Assembly: GCA_013397845.1 (NCBI GenBank)
Contig: VZTG01001055.1
Location: 124,001-188,000, forward strand
Source: Melanocharis versteri
Lineage: Eukaryota > Chordata > Aves > Passeriformes > Melanocharitidae
DNA: 64,000 bases
Reading direction: 5' to 3'
Shown: positions 37,462 to 48,214 of the stretch, piece after piece
How positions within the stretch are numbered: the stretch's first letter is position 1
How the letters are laid out: every line of letters starts with the position of its first letter
Notes under the pieces: model-generated
Database searches by the model: none
What the model was told of the DNA's origin: nothing
The model's input: the letters and a program-made list of their open reading frames with translations, nothing else
Translations under genes and position numbers: made by a program

Positions 37462-40400
37462 CCTGTCTGTCCATGCTGTGTGTTGTCCATGTCTCCCTCC
37501 TGCCTCTGTACCTTCTCCCCCGACTTTTTTTCCTGCTCTGTAGCAGTTCTCTGTAGATTGCAATGAACTCTGGAATAGAAAGTGTATAAAAGTCAAATCT
37601 GAATAGATTGAGATCAAATATCCTCATTAAATGGGAATAGCTGGTGCCTATAGGAGAGTTCAGAGAAGTTTTGAGTTGATCCTAGTTTTCTAAATTTTAT
37701 CATGATTTAGCACTTTTAGTTTTAAACTATGGTTGAAGCCAGCACTCATTAATATGTCTGAGGTTGATGTATCTCTAGCACCTGAGAAAAGGAAGTGATG
37801 AGAAAATGATCCTCCTTAAGATTTGAGGTAATTATTCTATAGAATTAGGATAATCTGTGGTAAAAATACTCTCCAATTACAACTTCAGTCCAAGCACATG
37901 GCTTGAACTGAGCTCACAAAATACTCGATGTGCTTCAGATCTGAAACACGCTAGTAACTTTTGTTTCTCATCGGAGCTCTTAAGCAGAAAATAAGCTTCA
38001 CAGAGATGCTATTTTAGCAGCGTGTTATTAACTCCTCTTTGCAGTCAAATGAAGCCTCGAAGAATTTAGAATAAAACAGTTGTCTTGATGAAACAACATT
38101 TTAAAAATTGTGTTATTTAACAACCTGATAGTTGCTTCAAGATTTTGCTTTGTTAACTGGAAAGCATTAAAAGCTCAAAACCACTGTGAAAGATGTCATA
38201 AAAAATATTAATGAAATGTGCTGACCTCCAGATAGATGTTCTCATGTATAAATATCAGGGCTCTTTAATTGACAGCTATTAAATATTGTGGTTATAATGG
38301 CTGAGTTAGCAGCCTCAGCTGCTGGCTGGAATTCAATATTGCCAATGTTTTTCTCTCTTTCCTATAAAAGTGGGGGTGGGGGGAGGAAGAAAGCCTTGAT
38401 GCAGTTTTTACTAGTGGAAAGGTGCTTAAGATGCAAATTAAAAACTCTCCTATCCCCTCTTTTAATATGTATAGCAAGTGTATTCTGCCTGTCCTTGCCT
38501 TCCCCCTGTAAAAAGAAATTTTTTATTTGAGACTGAGCTGTGCAGATTTCTGTGCTTCTCAGTGGTTGTGCTACAATATAAAGATCATAGATCTCATTCC
38601 CCTGTAAGGACACCTCTTTCTTTCTGCAGCAGGAACTCATTAATGTTAATATACACCAGTGAAGCAGCTGAGTGGGCTTTGAGGTCTCCTTCATAGCAGC
38701 GTGTTCTGTTGCTTCTGCACCACTGAGTTCATTATTGTTTTATGAATAAAGCAAGGAGGAATACAGTGTGTACAGTCCTAATGCTGTCTTGCTCAGATAT
38801 CACAGGGCATCAGCACTCTTCAGAAACACAGAGAGCCTGCTTGAAAATTGAAATGAAACATTCTTTGTTTTGTTTAATCCTCAAGTGAGGAACGTGGGGC
38901 ACATATTTCTACATGGTTTGCTTATTCGTTTTCTTCTTACTCTACAGTTACACAGGTCAATGCTAGAAAAACTAGCTGTGCAAGAAATAAATACAATGTT
39001 ATATAGGGCAAATATAGGGCTTGTCTGCATTTCTTCTGCCAGCAACTGTATGAAAGTATTTCCTCAAGCCTCCAATATTTAACTGTGCTGACACGAGTAC
39101 TTTCAGAGGTACATATTTACTTTCTCTGTTGCTTCATTAGGATTGATACTTTTAAACCTTGGGAGCCCAGTTCCATTTCTGCTATTTCCCAAGTGGGTCT
39201 GAAAGTCTCAGCCGAGTTCTGCCAGGGTGCATAAGGAGATGTTCATCTCGTATTCAGAGCAGTGAAGATTTTTAAGGGAAGCATGCAGTGGTCCCCAAAA
39301 CCTGTGTGTGTTGTTTCAGGTCCAATTCAGACTTGAATTCAGAATGGAGGTTTGATACAGCTGTCCAGCCACTTTGTCCCACTTCTGTTCTGTCATTGCA
39401 AAAGTAAATAGCAAACACAGAGTCTGTAAATTTCAGCACACTGTCATTTGAAGTTAGTACTCAGGCAAAACAAGTGGTCACTTCTGCATATCCAAATATT
39501 AGGCATGTTTTTACTTTGTTCATTAAAGAAGTGTCTATTTCATTTTAGTTTTGATTCTGTAGATTTTCTCAGGACTTGGATGTGGAAATTAAAACCAAGC
39601 AGCCATTTTTAATGTTTCTAAGACCATGCTTCCCATCTTCTTTTCTCTTTTTAGATTCATCTCTCCTTACATTCCCTATGTAAATATGCCCTTTTTTTCT
39701 GGTTTGCCCCAAGACTTGTTCATTCTAATTTATAGGCCTCAAAGTCTCCTTTGTATGCAGTAATTCCCATACCCTGAAAAATGTGCATCACAAGCTCCAG
39801 CAGAGCCCTATTTAACCTGCCTCTCCTGTTTCAGGAAAAAGAATGAAGGAAAACATATTGGAATATCTCCCTATGCTGCTGTCTCCCTATGGTGATTGAT
39901 TAGTGTCCTGTCAAGAGCTGCATGCCTGATTGATGTGTGCTGTGATAGAGGGATGTGCTGTGCTTGCTTGTTTGCAGTTCATGCACAACAGAAATGTTCT
40001 TTGTAGCATCCTTCTGTTTTGCACTTGGAACTGGGGTGTGGCTGGGCAGCAGAGAGGCAACCTTGCTCTCCTGTCCTTGTTACCTACAGAATAGGTTGGG
40101 TGAATCCTTTAACAAGAAGACAAAGCAGCTGAGCATGTTTTGCTAGGCAGACTTTTGCCTGGCACGCACAGAGACAGAGGGCTCCTGTGAAGATCAGAGT
40201 AGGCAAAAAGCCAAGCATTGGAAATGCTCAAGGAAAAGCCTTTCCTCAGAACCTAGAGTGGCACGCTGCAATCTAAAGATGAAGCAAAGTTTATTGTATA
40301 TATTGTTCTTCCCCTTGTCTGCATTAGTGCCAATGCTTTCACAGTTCCCTCAGAGTTTTACCTGCCATCAGAAATCCATAGCCAGATGAATGTTTCTGAA

Positions 40401-42686
40401 TCTTTACACAGTACTCTTGTTGCCAGACATATGAGAAGGAGGTGAAGGTTTTGATGTCTTGGAAGCAGTGTGGCCTTGGATCTGTATAAGCTGATTGGAA
40501 AGCTTCTGTCACCTTTTATCATTGCCCCATCAGGCAGAAGATAAGATTTGCCTTGCAGTAAGTAAACAACCTGTTTATATTTGAGCAAATCACTGGGAGA
40601 GTTGGTAACACCCTTTTACTGTAGGAGGAGAGGTGTTTTCCATGACCAAATGTCTGCATTCCCTGAGTTAGGAGGGCATAGTCAAGATGCTGGTGGCTGC
40701 CATGCTAGATGTAACTGGCTTGCTATCAAGAAATCTCCGCTAGATGATTGAAGAGATTTAGAATCAGAATAGTATGTTGGAGTATGAACAGACACATAAA
40801 TGAATATCCTCCCTCCATCTTGAGTGCTCAGGCAAAGGGTGCTGAATGCCTGGCTCAGAGTCTGGGTAAATATTCTGGGAGTGGTAGCTGCAGAGATATG
40901 CTTGCTGCTTGAGAAAAGGTAAATTCTTACTGTGAAAGATCAATATGAAAAGCATTGAAGATTCATACCCAAAGAGAAATTCAGGCCTGGAGATAACTGA
41001 GATTTAGAAAATGTCAGGTTTTATGAAAAGAGCCAGATGATGGCAGCATAGAATGCAACAGGAAACTGGGAAAATTCCTGGGTTAAGTAGCAAGAGACCT
41101 GCCCTTGAAAACTGAGTCAGGGATCAACCTTTTCATCTAATCCTCCACTTCAGCAATGGCTTTTGAAATATAGGTTTATAGTTCTGGAAAGAAGAAAAGA
41201 AAACAGTGATTTTTTTTTTCAATGTAACTGTGTTGATCTTTCAAAAGCTATGCAATAAATCAGCTCAGAAATCTTTTCTATGTGGCATCAGAGATAAACG
41301 GTTCTGCTTCACCCTTTCAGACCCTGAAGTCTTGTATTCTGTCCTCAGCTGCATAAATTCTTCTAGCAAGTCCTACCCTCTACTTTCTGAATTTCTTGTC
41401 ATCAAGACTTAATCTATAGCTACTGAAGTCTCCAAAGGAGAATTCAGAAGATATCTCTAGATATAATAGGAAACAAACCACGTGCATGTTATTTTTTGGA
41501 GAGAAAAGCTTAACAACACGTGTCTGAATCAAAGATGATTGACTTGGGCATCTAAGAAGCTAATGTCTTTTTTTGTTGTGTGACAGAAAATTGCTGTCTC
41601 TGTGGCAAAATATCAGCCTGCTTCTTCCTGGAGCACTGTTTAGTGGTATTGGCAAAGGGCAAGTTGATCACGGGGCAGGGACTGTTTTTTTCCAGATCTA
41701 CTGGTCATGAAAGAAGACCAGTTGGGTTTTTAACTCTTCAGAATTGTTTCTGCAGAAATACTCATGCAGTCCTGGGGAAGCAAGCATGTGTCAGAGCACT
41801 TCCAGGACACGCACTGTTAGGAGATAGGAAGTGAAGACAGTGAAGCAACACAAAGTCAGAGCACATTCACAGCTGCTGTGAATATGACTCACATCTATGT
41901 TGATACAATTTAGAAGTGAGATTGCACCTCTGTTCGTTGGTAATTCTCAATTTTGGGAGAAGTTCCACAAGCCAAACTGCTCCAGTGGTTTTATTTTAAT
42001 GTTTATTGAAAATGTTCCCTTCACAAGCTTATAGAAATAGTTTCCTGGAAAAGCAAAAGATAAATGGCTGTAATGCACTTAAACATCGACTGCTTTTTTG
42101 ACAGCAGAGACCACTGAATTAATGCTTGTTTCATCTGCAGACTCCTCAGTCTCCTTGGGGTTTAATTAGAAATTTCAAGGACATGGGTACTTTACAATGC
42201 TGAACATTTACAGAAAGAAGAGTTGCTGCAAAGAGGAATGGAGGTTGTAGCAGTTTCTGAGTTTCTGGGTGGAATGGGAAGGCAATACATTTTAAGTTCA
42301 ACTGATTTCTGGAATGGCAAACTCTCACTGCTGCTGTGACAAGCTCTGGCTCTACAGATCTTAGTTACTGTATCTTTGGCCTTTGTTTCTAAGCAGAACT
42401 GGCTCTTTTGCCTGCACTTCTGCCACCTCAAAAGGAGGTAGTCTCCTATGGAAAGCAGGGATTGTCAAGCCCTCTTTCACTGGGCTTCTTTGAAAAGCAC
42501 TAAGAACAATAATGCTTATCCTTGTATTTGTGGAAACACCATCTTTGTGACTGCACTCATTGTGAATTTCTACCCCAGCACTAGGAAAAGACAAGATTCT
42601 TGCTCATACTGCTTCTATTAGTTGTGATAGTAAATAAGGGCATTTGAGCTAGAAAAAAATAGAGGGTATTTCCTTGTGAAACTTAC

Positions 42687-42762
42687 CCAGGACAGCTCCA
42701 TGTTATGGCAAGAGAGCAGGCTTCAGAAGAAAGTTGACTCCCATTTCTGTTCCTTAGATATC
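42687..42762 (-). other. Exon-like segment, minus strand, unassigned
   Basis: 76 bp bounded by acceptor cctattatttgtag (AG at 42764-42763) and donor CCTGG|GTAAGTTT (GT at 42686-42685) on the minus strand. Splice signals are good but nothing else identifies it. It could be an untranslated exon of an upstream-initiated PALMD transcript or a coincidence, since GTAAGT is expected by chance many times in 64 kb. Confidence 0.15.
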
Positions 42763-43788
42763 CTACAAATAATAGGGGTCTGATGGGTTTCTCTGGCTGG
42801 TAAAAGTAAAATCAAACCATTCAGTAGAAACAGTAAGGAATTTCTAGAATTCCCATATGCAGAGAAGCAACACACTTCTAGCCTATGTGGAATGAAACAG
42901 GAAGGGGAAAATAATGAAAAAAAAAAAAAAGAAGAAACAAGGTACCTGCTGCTAAGTACTGTCCAATGCAAACTAAAATCCTTGCCAAGAGAGACAAATT
43001 GTTTAATATCCATACAGTGCTTTAAAGATCTAAAGTACAGTAAGTGTTATTATTATTACTTTTAGTACAGCTAAGATTGCTCTTCTAAATGGATATACTG
43101 AGTTTGAAATTTAAAACATTGTATTAAAAAAGGCCTGTGTGAAATTTTTCTGAAAAGGAATGAATGATACGGTACATTTATCAACACAGTAATAAAGCAT
43201 TTGCAATTAGACCCTCTGCTTTATATGGGCTTGGAGGAAAAGAATTTCTGAGTCAGCATGTGGTGCCATTAAACATATTTAAGGGTAGTTTAATAATAGT
43301 CTTTTCACATCCTTTTAGTGCATTTGACTATACAAATAAAAGAAGGAAAATTGCTCCTAGGGGTAAGAGCGCACTGTGTTCATGTTATTCCACACCTCTG
43401 ACTGTAAGTACTGCCATCAGGAAGGTGAACAAGCATGACCATGAAAATGGGCATCTAAACTGCAGAGTGATACTGCTAGTGCCCATTTTTCAGGAAAGCT
43501 AATTGGTTGCATGTCAGGGGTAAGCACACAGATCTCCGTACGTGGCTGTGCTGCTCCCCCTCAGAGATCTACATGTCTATTAATGAAATCTTTGGTGTCT
43601 TTCCTAACCTATAATTTTCAAGTACTGATGTGTCTGCAGTATAGTTTCTCTCTGCTGTTATTCCTTTGAAATGAGCAGGAATATCTGGACAATGGATCTT
43701 GTCACAATCAATTTTAAGACTTTGAACAGCTTCAAGAAAACACTTTACTTGTAATTAGCAGCTAGTTTAATATGCAAATTTTTTGCAG

Positions 43789-43887
43789 GTGTCACGCGGC
43801 TATGCTGAAAATCATTGCACTCTTGGTTAAAAAACACTGCAACGCTGGAATCAAGAAAAGACCTGCTGGCCATTTACTATAGAATCA
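43789..43887 (+). other. Exon-like segment, plus strand, unassigned
   Basis: 99 bp between a strong acceptor (gcaaattttttgcag ending at 43788) and donor ATCA|GTAAGATT (GT at 43888). It starts with a CpG-bearing GTGTCACGCGGC, unusual here. One frame has an ATG followed by LKIIALLVKKHCNAGIKK and closes within the segment, so it cannot be an internal coding exon in that frame. It is a non-coding exon candidate at best. Confidence 0.15.
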
Positions 43888-44169
43888 GTAAGATTGTATT
43901 TATCGTTTCTGGGATAGGAAGGACCGCTGTGGCTGGGTTATGAGGATAAACGTGATATTAAGACTGCTGTGGCTTTGTGTGACGAGGCCTGGATTACTGT
44001 GGGTGGGCAGAAGTTCTTAGAAAATCAAAAGATAGGACCTAGCGACTGAACTTTCTGGATTCTTTGAAATTCTTGTCTCAAAAATCTCTGTACATAAAAC
44101 TGTGTTTCCAGTTTCATTTTAAGTGCAGTGAATAATTTTGTAGTAAGTTCTTCTGGGAGCTCTATAAAT

Positions 44170-44192
44170 ATACAACATAAATTATGTTGTAT
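44170..44192. repeat. 23-bp palindrome
   Basis: Arms atacaacataa and ttatgttgtat are exact reverse complements around a single central A. This is AT-rich and may be chance or a cruciform-prone spot. Confidence 0.7.
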
Positions 44193-45603
44193 GTCTACTT
44201 AATATTCATTTGATTTGTTGAGCAGCATTTAGAATCTTCTTAGAGAAGATAAACACAATATGAATATATCTACAGCACATTAGACAGATTTGGGGCTGAA
44301 ACAAGGTTCAACCTGGAAGTAAGATTGGAAGAAGGTAACATTTTCAAATAATAAACCTCACTAAGGAACTTTACATAGTTTCATTTGAAAATTATGACTG
44401 TTTTCTTTGCTGACCCTGATGCATATTGCAATCTATCACATTTTCTATCTCCGACTGTTCATCTTCCCCAAGATGGACAGGAAGAAAATTATATTGTGTT
44501 TGAAACAACTGTTTTTTCTTGATTATTCTTACTTCAGTAGTGACATTGATGACAGTATTGGAAAATGTCCAGAGCCTCCCAAACTCCTTTCTATAACAAA
44601 TACAAAAAATAGTATAGCTTTTCTTGGCCACATTACCTTCTGACACACTAAGATTAAGATGAGGTATACACATTTACTGTGCATATGTACAGTGAATGTC
44701 TGCAAAACTAAAATGAAGTTATCCACTTAGCATTCTGTTCTATTTTCAATGTCTTTATTTGAAGATCATTTTATCAGAGTTGCATTTATCAAAAGGGTTA
44801 AACTACTTTTCATGAATTATTACTTCACGTGTGGGGTGAAACTCTGCAGATTGCAACTGATTTGTAAATAGAACTTGTCCACCTGTGCTCCTCTCATGAT
44901 TTCAGTTTGCTGTGACTTTATTTTTCACAACTAATTGGAAATTGTTTCATAGCATTACTGTGTGCTATTATGTGTTTCCAAGTTTTACCCCAAAGGTATT
45001 TGTATTTCACTTCTGAGTGAAATTCTTCCTGCACAGTAGGTGATTTGCAGGGTCCTTTGTAATATTTGTTGATAAAAGGTGCTATGTAAATTATCTTTAC
45101 TGCCATATGGCCTCTTCATGTTCCCAATTCAAATCCACTGGGAAAAATCTCTCGGCATGATCAACAGAAGCACATCTGGTCCACACACAGTCTATGACAG
45201 AGTATTCTTTTGGTTTGATTAGTCCTTCTATGCAAGTTCAAACGTATTAGGCATAAGAAGAAGAAGAAACAAAGCTTCTCAAAAATGAAACCCACTCTAC
45301 AATGTGTTTGAGATATGCCAAAAACTGTTCTCAGTGGAGACCAGCATTACAGATTTTAAAGTGGCTTGGTCAGAGGGAAAATCACTTGAAAGAGCACAGC
45401 TTACAAACCATCTAGACTTTCAGGTCAGTAGTTTGCTGCAGAAATGCTTCAGACATTGCATATTAAAAGACAACGTGCTAGATTTTACTCAGTTCTCCTT
45501 TTCCCCTGCCGTTGACCACTGGTGCACTGATACAAAAATAAGTGATGACTGTTGATACAGTTATGTTATGTGATGCTTTCAGATGAGGGAAACAAGTACT
45601 TAC

Positions 45604-45718
45604 CCATGGGATACACTGATTATCATGCCTGCAATGCAGGCAGAGTTTTCTTCTACTGCTTACAGAAAAGCATGCCAAATTTGTGTCAGTGATTCTTTCC
45701 ATTGCAGCCTCTTGCAAT
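45604..45718 (-). other. Exon-like segment, minus strand, unassigned
   Basis: 115 bp bounded on the minus strand by a good acceptor (tatcttgaaaatgttttcag, AG at 45720-45719) and a consensus donor CATGG|GTAAGT (GT at 45603-45602). The frame starting with its second base is open (LQEAAMERITDTNLACFSVS and then 18 more codons, with several Cys) but matches nothing I know. It lies between the CpG island at 48 kb and the PALMD coding exons on the same strand, so an untranslated PALMD exon is conceivable. Confidence 0.22.
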
Positions 45719-46150
45719 CTGAAAACATTTTCAAGATAAAAATGACAATGCCAGTGAGAATGAACCTTGACAGCAGTATAATGAAATGTGTGGGAGGGAA
45801 CACTCAATCTGCAGACTTTGAAGGAATATTTTATTCCACCTCCAGTCCTGCAAGATGTGGTACAGGACCAAGGACTTTCAGTACAAGCAGCAACAGCATA
45901 CAGTCTAATTCACACAGAGTGAGAATAATCCCTTCTGGTGCATGCAGTATTAATACTCCAGGGTTTTCTCCATCTGTTGTCACGTATGCCTAAAGTGTAC
46001 CTCTTAGAGGCAGGAAGTGACTTTATTGTTTCATGCATTTACTTGTGCCTGCACAGTCAGACACTCTTAGAGGGATATATTCACTTCTGTAGTACAAATA
46101 ATTTTTTTCTCTTGGAGAAGTCACAGGAATGCAGGAACGATATTATCCCA

Positions 46151-46209
46151 GGGTGTAAGAGTTAGACTTGATGGACCTTTCCAATTTAGCATATTCTGTG
46201 ATTCTGTAT
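46151..46209 (+). mobile_element. CR1 LINE, 3'-terminal fragment
   Basis: gagttagacttgatggacct followed by ttccaatttagcatattctg and tgattctgta is the canonical CR1 3' end with two copies of the terminal attctgtg-type octamer. It is strongly 5'-truncated, with only about 60 bp recognisable. Confidence 0.85.
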
Positions 46210-47845
46210 GAACTACTTCCTAAAAATAGATGCATGTTTTGTAACTGAATCCAAGTAGAAAAGTTACCTCATTACTTTGCTTCAATGAAGGTCCAGATTT
46301 TCATGTAATATAACTTGTGTAAATCTACTGAAAAATGTACCAGAGCAGCAGAAGAGCCTTTCAGTATCGGTGGGAAGATAAAACCAATAATAATGGTATA
46401 TGTGGTGAAGATAGGAAAAGGAAACTGGGCTTCCTGACAGCTCTCGGCTCTGAGGGGATATGCCACACCTGCGTTATAAAGCACGATTTCTCTTCTAAAA
46501 CCCAGGCAGAAGCTCTTTAACCACTTCTTTAATCCTGAGTACTAAGAAGCTCGACTGCAATTCTACAGCCATGTTAGGAGGAGCATTCCTGTTCGTAGTC
46601 CTGCTGCAGTGAAGAAGGCAACTCTCATGATTATATTGCTGTGGGTTTATAGTGTTTTGGGTGAAATTTTTGAAAGTTAGAGGTATTAATGACTAAAAGG
46701 AACCAGGAAAGGGGTGATGAACTTTAGATGGCCTCAAGTGAAAAATGGATGCTTGTCGGTTTTGAAGAAATTCTGTGGGTATCTAAATAAAAAACTAAAG
46801 GATTTAATGGCCCTTTGTAGGTCTTAAGTGTTAACGGTATTAAAAATCTAGCAAAGATTAAAAAGTAGTTGCTCAAAAGGAGGGGTTTGTCTCTATATAG
46901 CAACTTCTAGAGGAATATTTGATCCAAGGCTGCCTCTTCTTTTTCCCTCTCAATAAACTGAGTACCCTCAACAATTAATTCCAAGCTGTTATTTTTTAGT
47001 TTATGAATAGGTCACAGATAAGAAATAGATTAGACTCCTGTTTGCATATTCAGTTATCCTTTGTTGTTCTGCTAACCTGTACTTTCTCAAGTGGATGGTT
47101 AGCATTTTTCCAGCAGTGTGTGCTGGAAAAGCAGAGGCAAGAAACGTCCAGCTTGGTTGCTTCTCTATTGAAATATGTTTGTGTTTGGCTGGTCTGAGAG
47201 GAGAATTACGTTGCTCATCAAGGAAGCTAAGATGTGTGTTTGCATCTTTTGGGTGATGAACATGGGTTTCAAACATATTTCATTTAAATATTCCCTCCTG
47301 GGATAAAAGTGCTTTTGCAAAGAGAGTCTGCTCAAAGGAGGTAGGAAATCAGAAAATGGATGTTTCTTCCAGGAAAACATTCAAGTGATTTTTTTTTTTC
47401 TTTTAAGAATTTTTTTCATCCTGAAATAAGATAAAAAGCCAAGAGTTCACAGTCTCTCTTGGGGTAAAAACTCTGCTTTACGAGAAACAGGTTGGAAATT
47501 TTGATGCTTCTTTAGCTGCTAACAGGCAATACAGCTGTCACCTGGGAATGGTTTTATTTCTCAAATTCCGTTCATTGCTTTCATGCAAGTGCTTTTTAGC
47601 TGATGGTATATTTCTTTCACTGTAATTTTGACCAGTTCAAATAGTTAGCCAGGCTGGGATATGATTAGGAATGGGAGTGAAAGATTGCAATGACTCATTT
47701 CACTACGGAGAATTAAATTCCAACTTGCTTGAACTGTAAGGGATCACGAAAATTTTTTAAAATTCCTCAAAAAAAGGCCCTTCTGTGAGTGGGAAAAACC
47801 TGCACTTATCATCAGAGAAAACCAGAAAGCTTTTGTCATTCTTCA
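46210..47845. other. Non-coding stretch between CR1 tail and CpG island
   Basis: AT-rich, with no repeat family or exon that I can support. Confidence 0.5.
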
Positions 47846-48180
47846 GCCGTGCCCTGGATGTTCTCTGTCCCGTGTCCCTCCGTGCGGAGGCGCGGGCTGA
47901 GGCCAGCCGCCCTGAGGGGAGGCCGGGCACACCGCAGCACCCGCAGCCGGGCACGCCAAGCCCTTGGGGGAGCCTCGTGGGCCCTCCCTAAGGAAGGGGA
48001 CAAGGCCGCAAAGGTGCTGAGCAGCGAGGAGAAGAGTATGGGGAACAGCCCTGCGAGCCCCGAGGTCAGGGCACGAGGGGAGAAGGCGGCGTTCCCGCAG
48101 GAACAGAGATCCAGACCCTGAGCCGGACGGGAGCTCCATGACACAGGCAGCAGGTTCCCTCACGTCTCTCCGGCGAGGTG
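47846..48180. promoter_or_regulatory. CpG island, possible promoter
   Basis: About 26 CpGs by hand count in 335 bp, GC-rich (for example gtgcggaggcgcgggctgag and gaaggcggcgttcccgcagg), in sharp contrast with both flanks. Overlapping ORFs on both strands (up to 142 codons) are open because GC-rich DNA has few stops. They are not credible proteins. It is immediately followed by an octamer-type ATGCAAAT and a 16-bp direct repeat. It could be a distal promoter of PALMD on the minus strand or of a non-coding RNA. No LTR-like boundaries or target duplication were seen. Confidence 0.5.
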
Positions 48181-48182
48181 AT

Positions 48183-48214
48183 GCAAATGTCTTTCTACGC
48201 AAATGTCTTTCTAG
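48183..48214. repeat. Two tandem copies of a 16-bp unit
   Basis: gcaaatgtctttctac is followed directly by gcaaatgtctttctag. The first copy overlaps the POU-type octamer ATGCAAAT (48181-48188), the second is preceded by C instead of T. It sits at the edge of the CpG island. Confidence 0.85.

Larger units (their letters stand above)
34476..46150. other. Intergenic or long-intron stretch
   Basis: AT-rich sequence without a recognisable gene or large repeat. It includes a (TTGG)5 and T/G tract at 37399-37461, a 14-base A run near 42919, a 23-bp palindrome at 44170-44192, and weak exon-like segments at 42687-42762 (minus), 43789-43887 (plus) and 45604-45718 (minus), listed separately. The longest ORFs here (45583-45993 plus, 136 codons; 38362-38694 minus, 110 codons) show no known domain. 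Confidence 0.4.

Noticed and set aside
39290..39310. gcagtggtccccaaaacctg as the terminus of a hAT-type DNA transposon
   Set aside because: Only a short resemblance; no matching inverted terminus or 8-bp target duplication was found nearby.
45304..45993. Two plus-strand ORFs (83 and 136 codons) in the same frame with few stops between them
   Set aside because: Two stop codons separate them, no domain is recognised, and the sequence does not match CR1 coding regions despite a CR1 tail just downstream.
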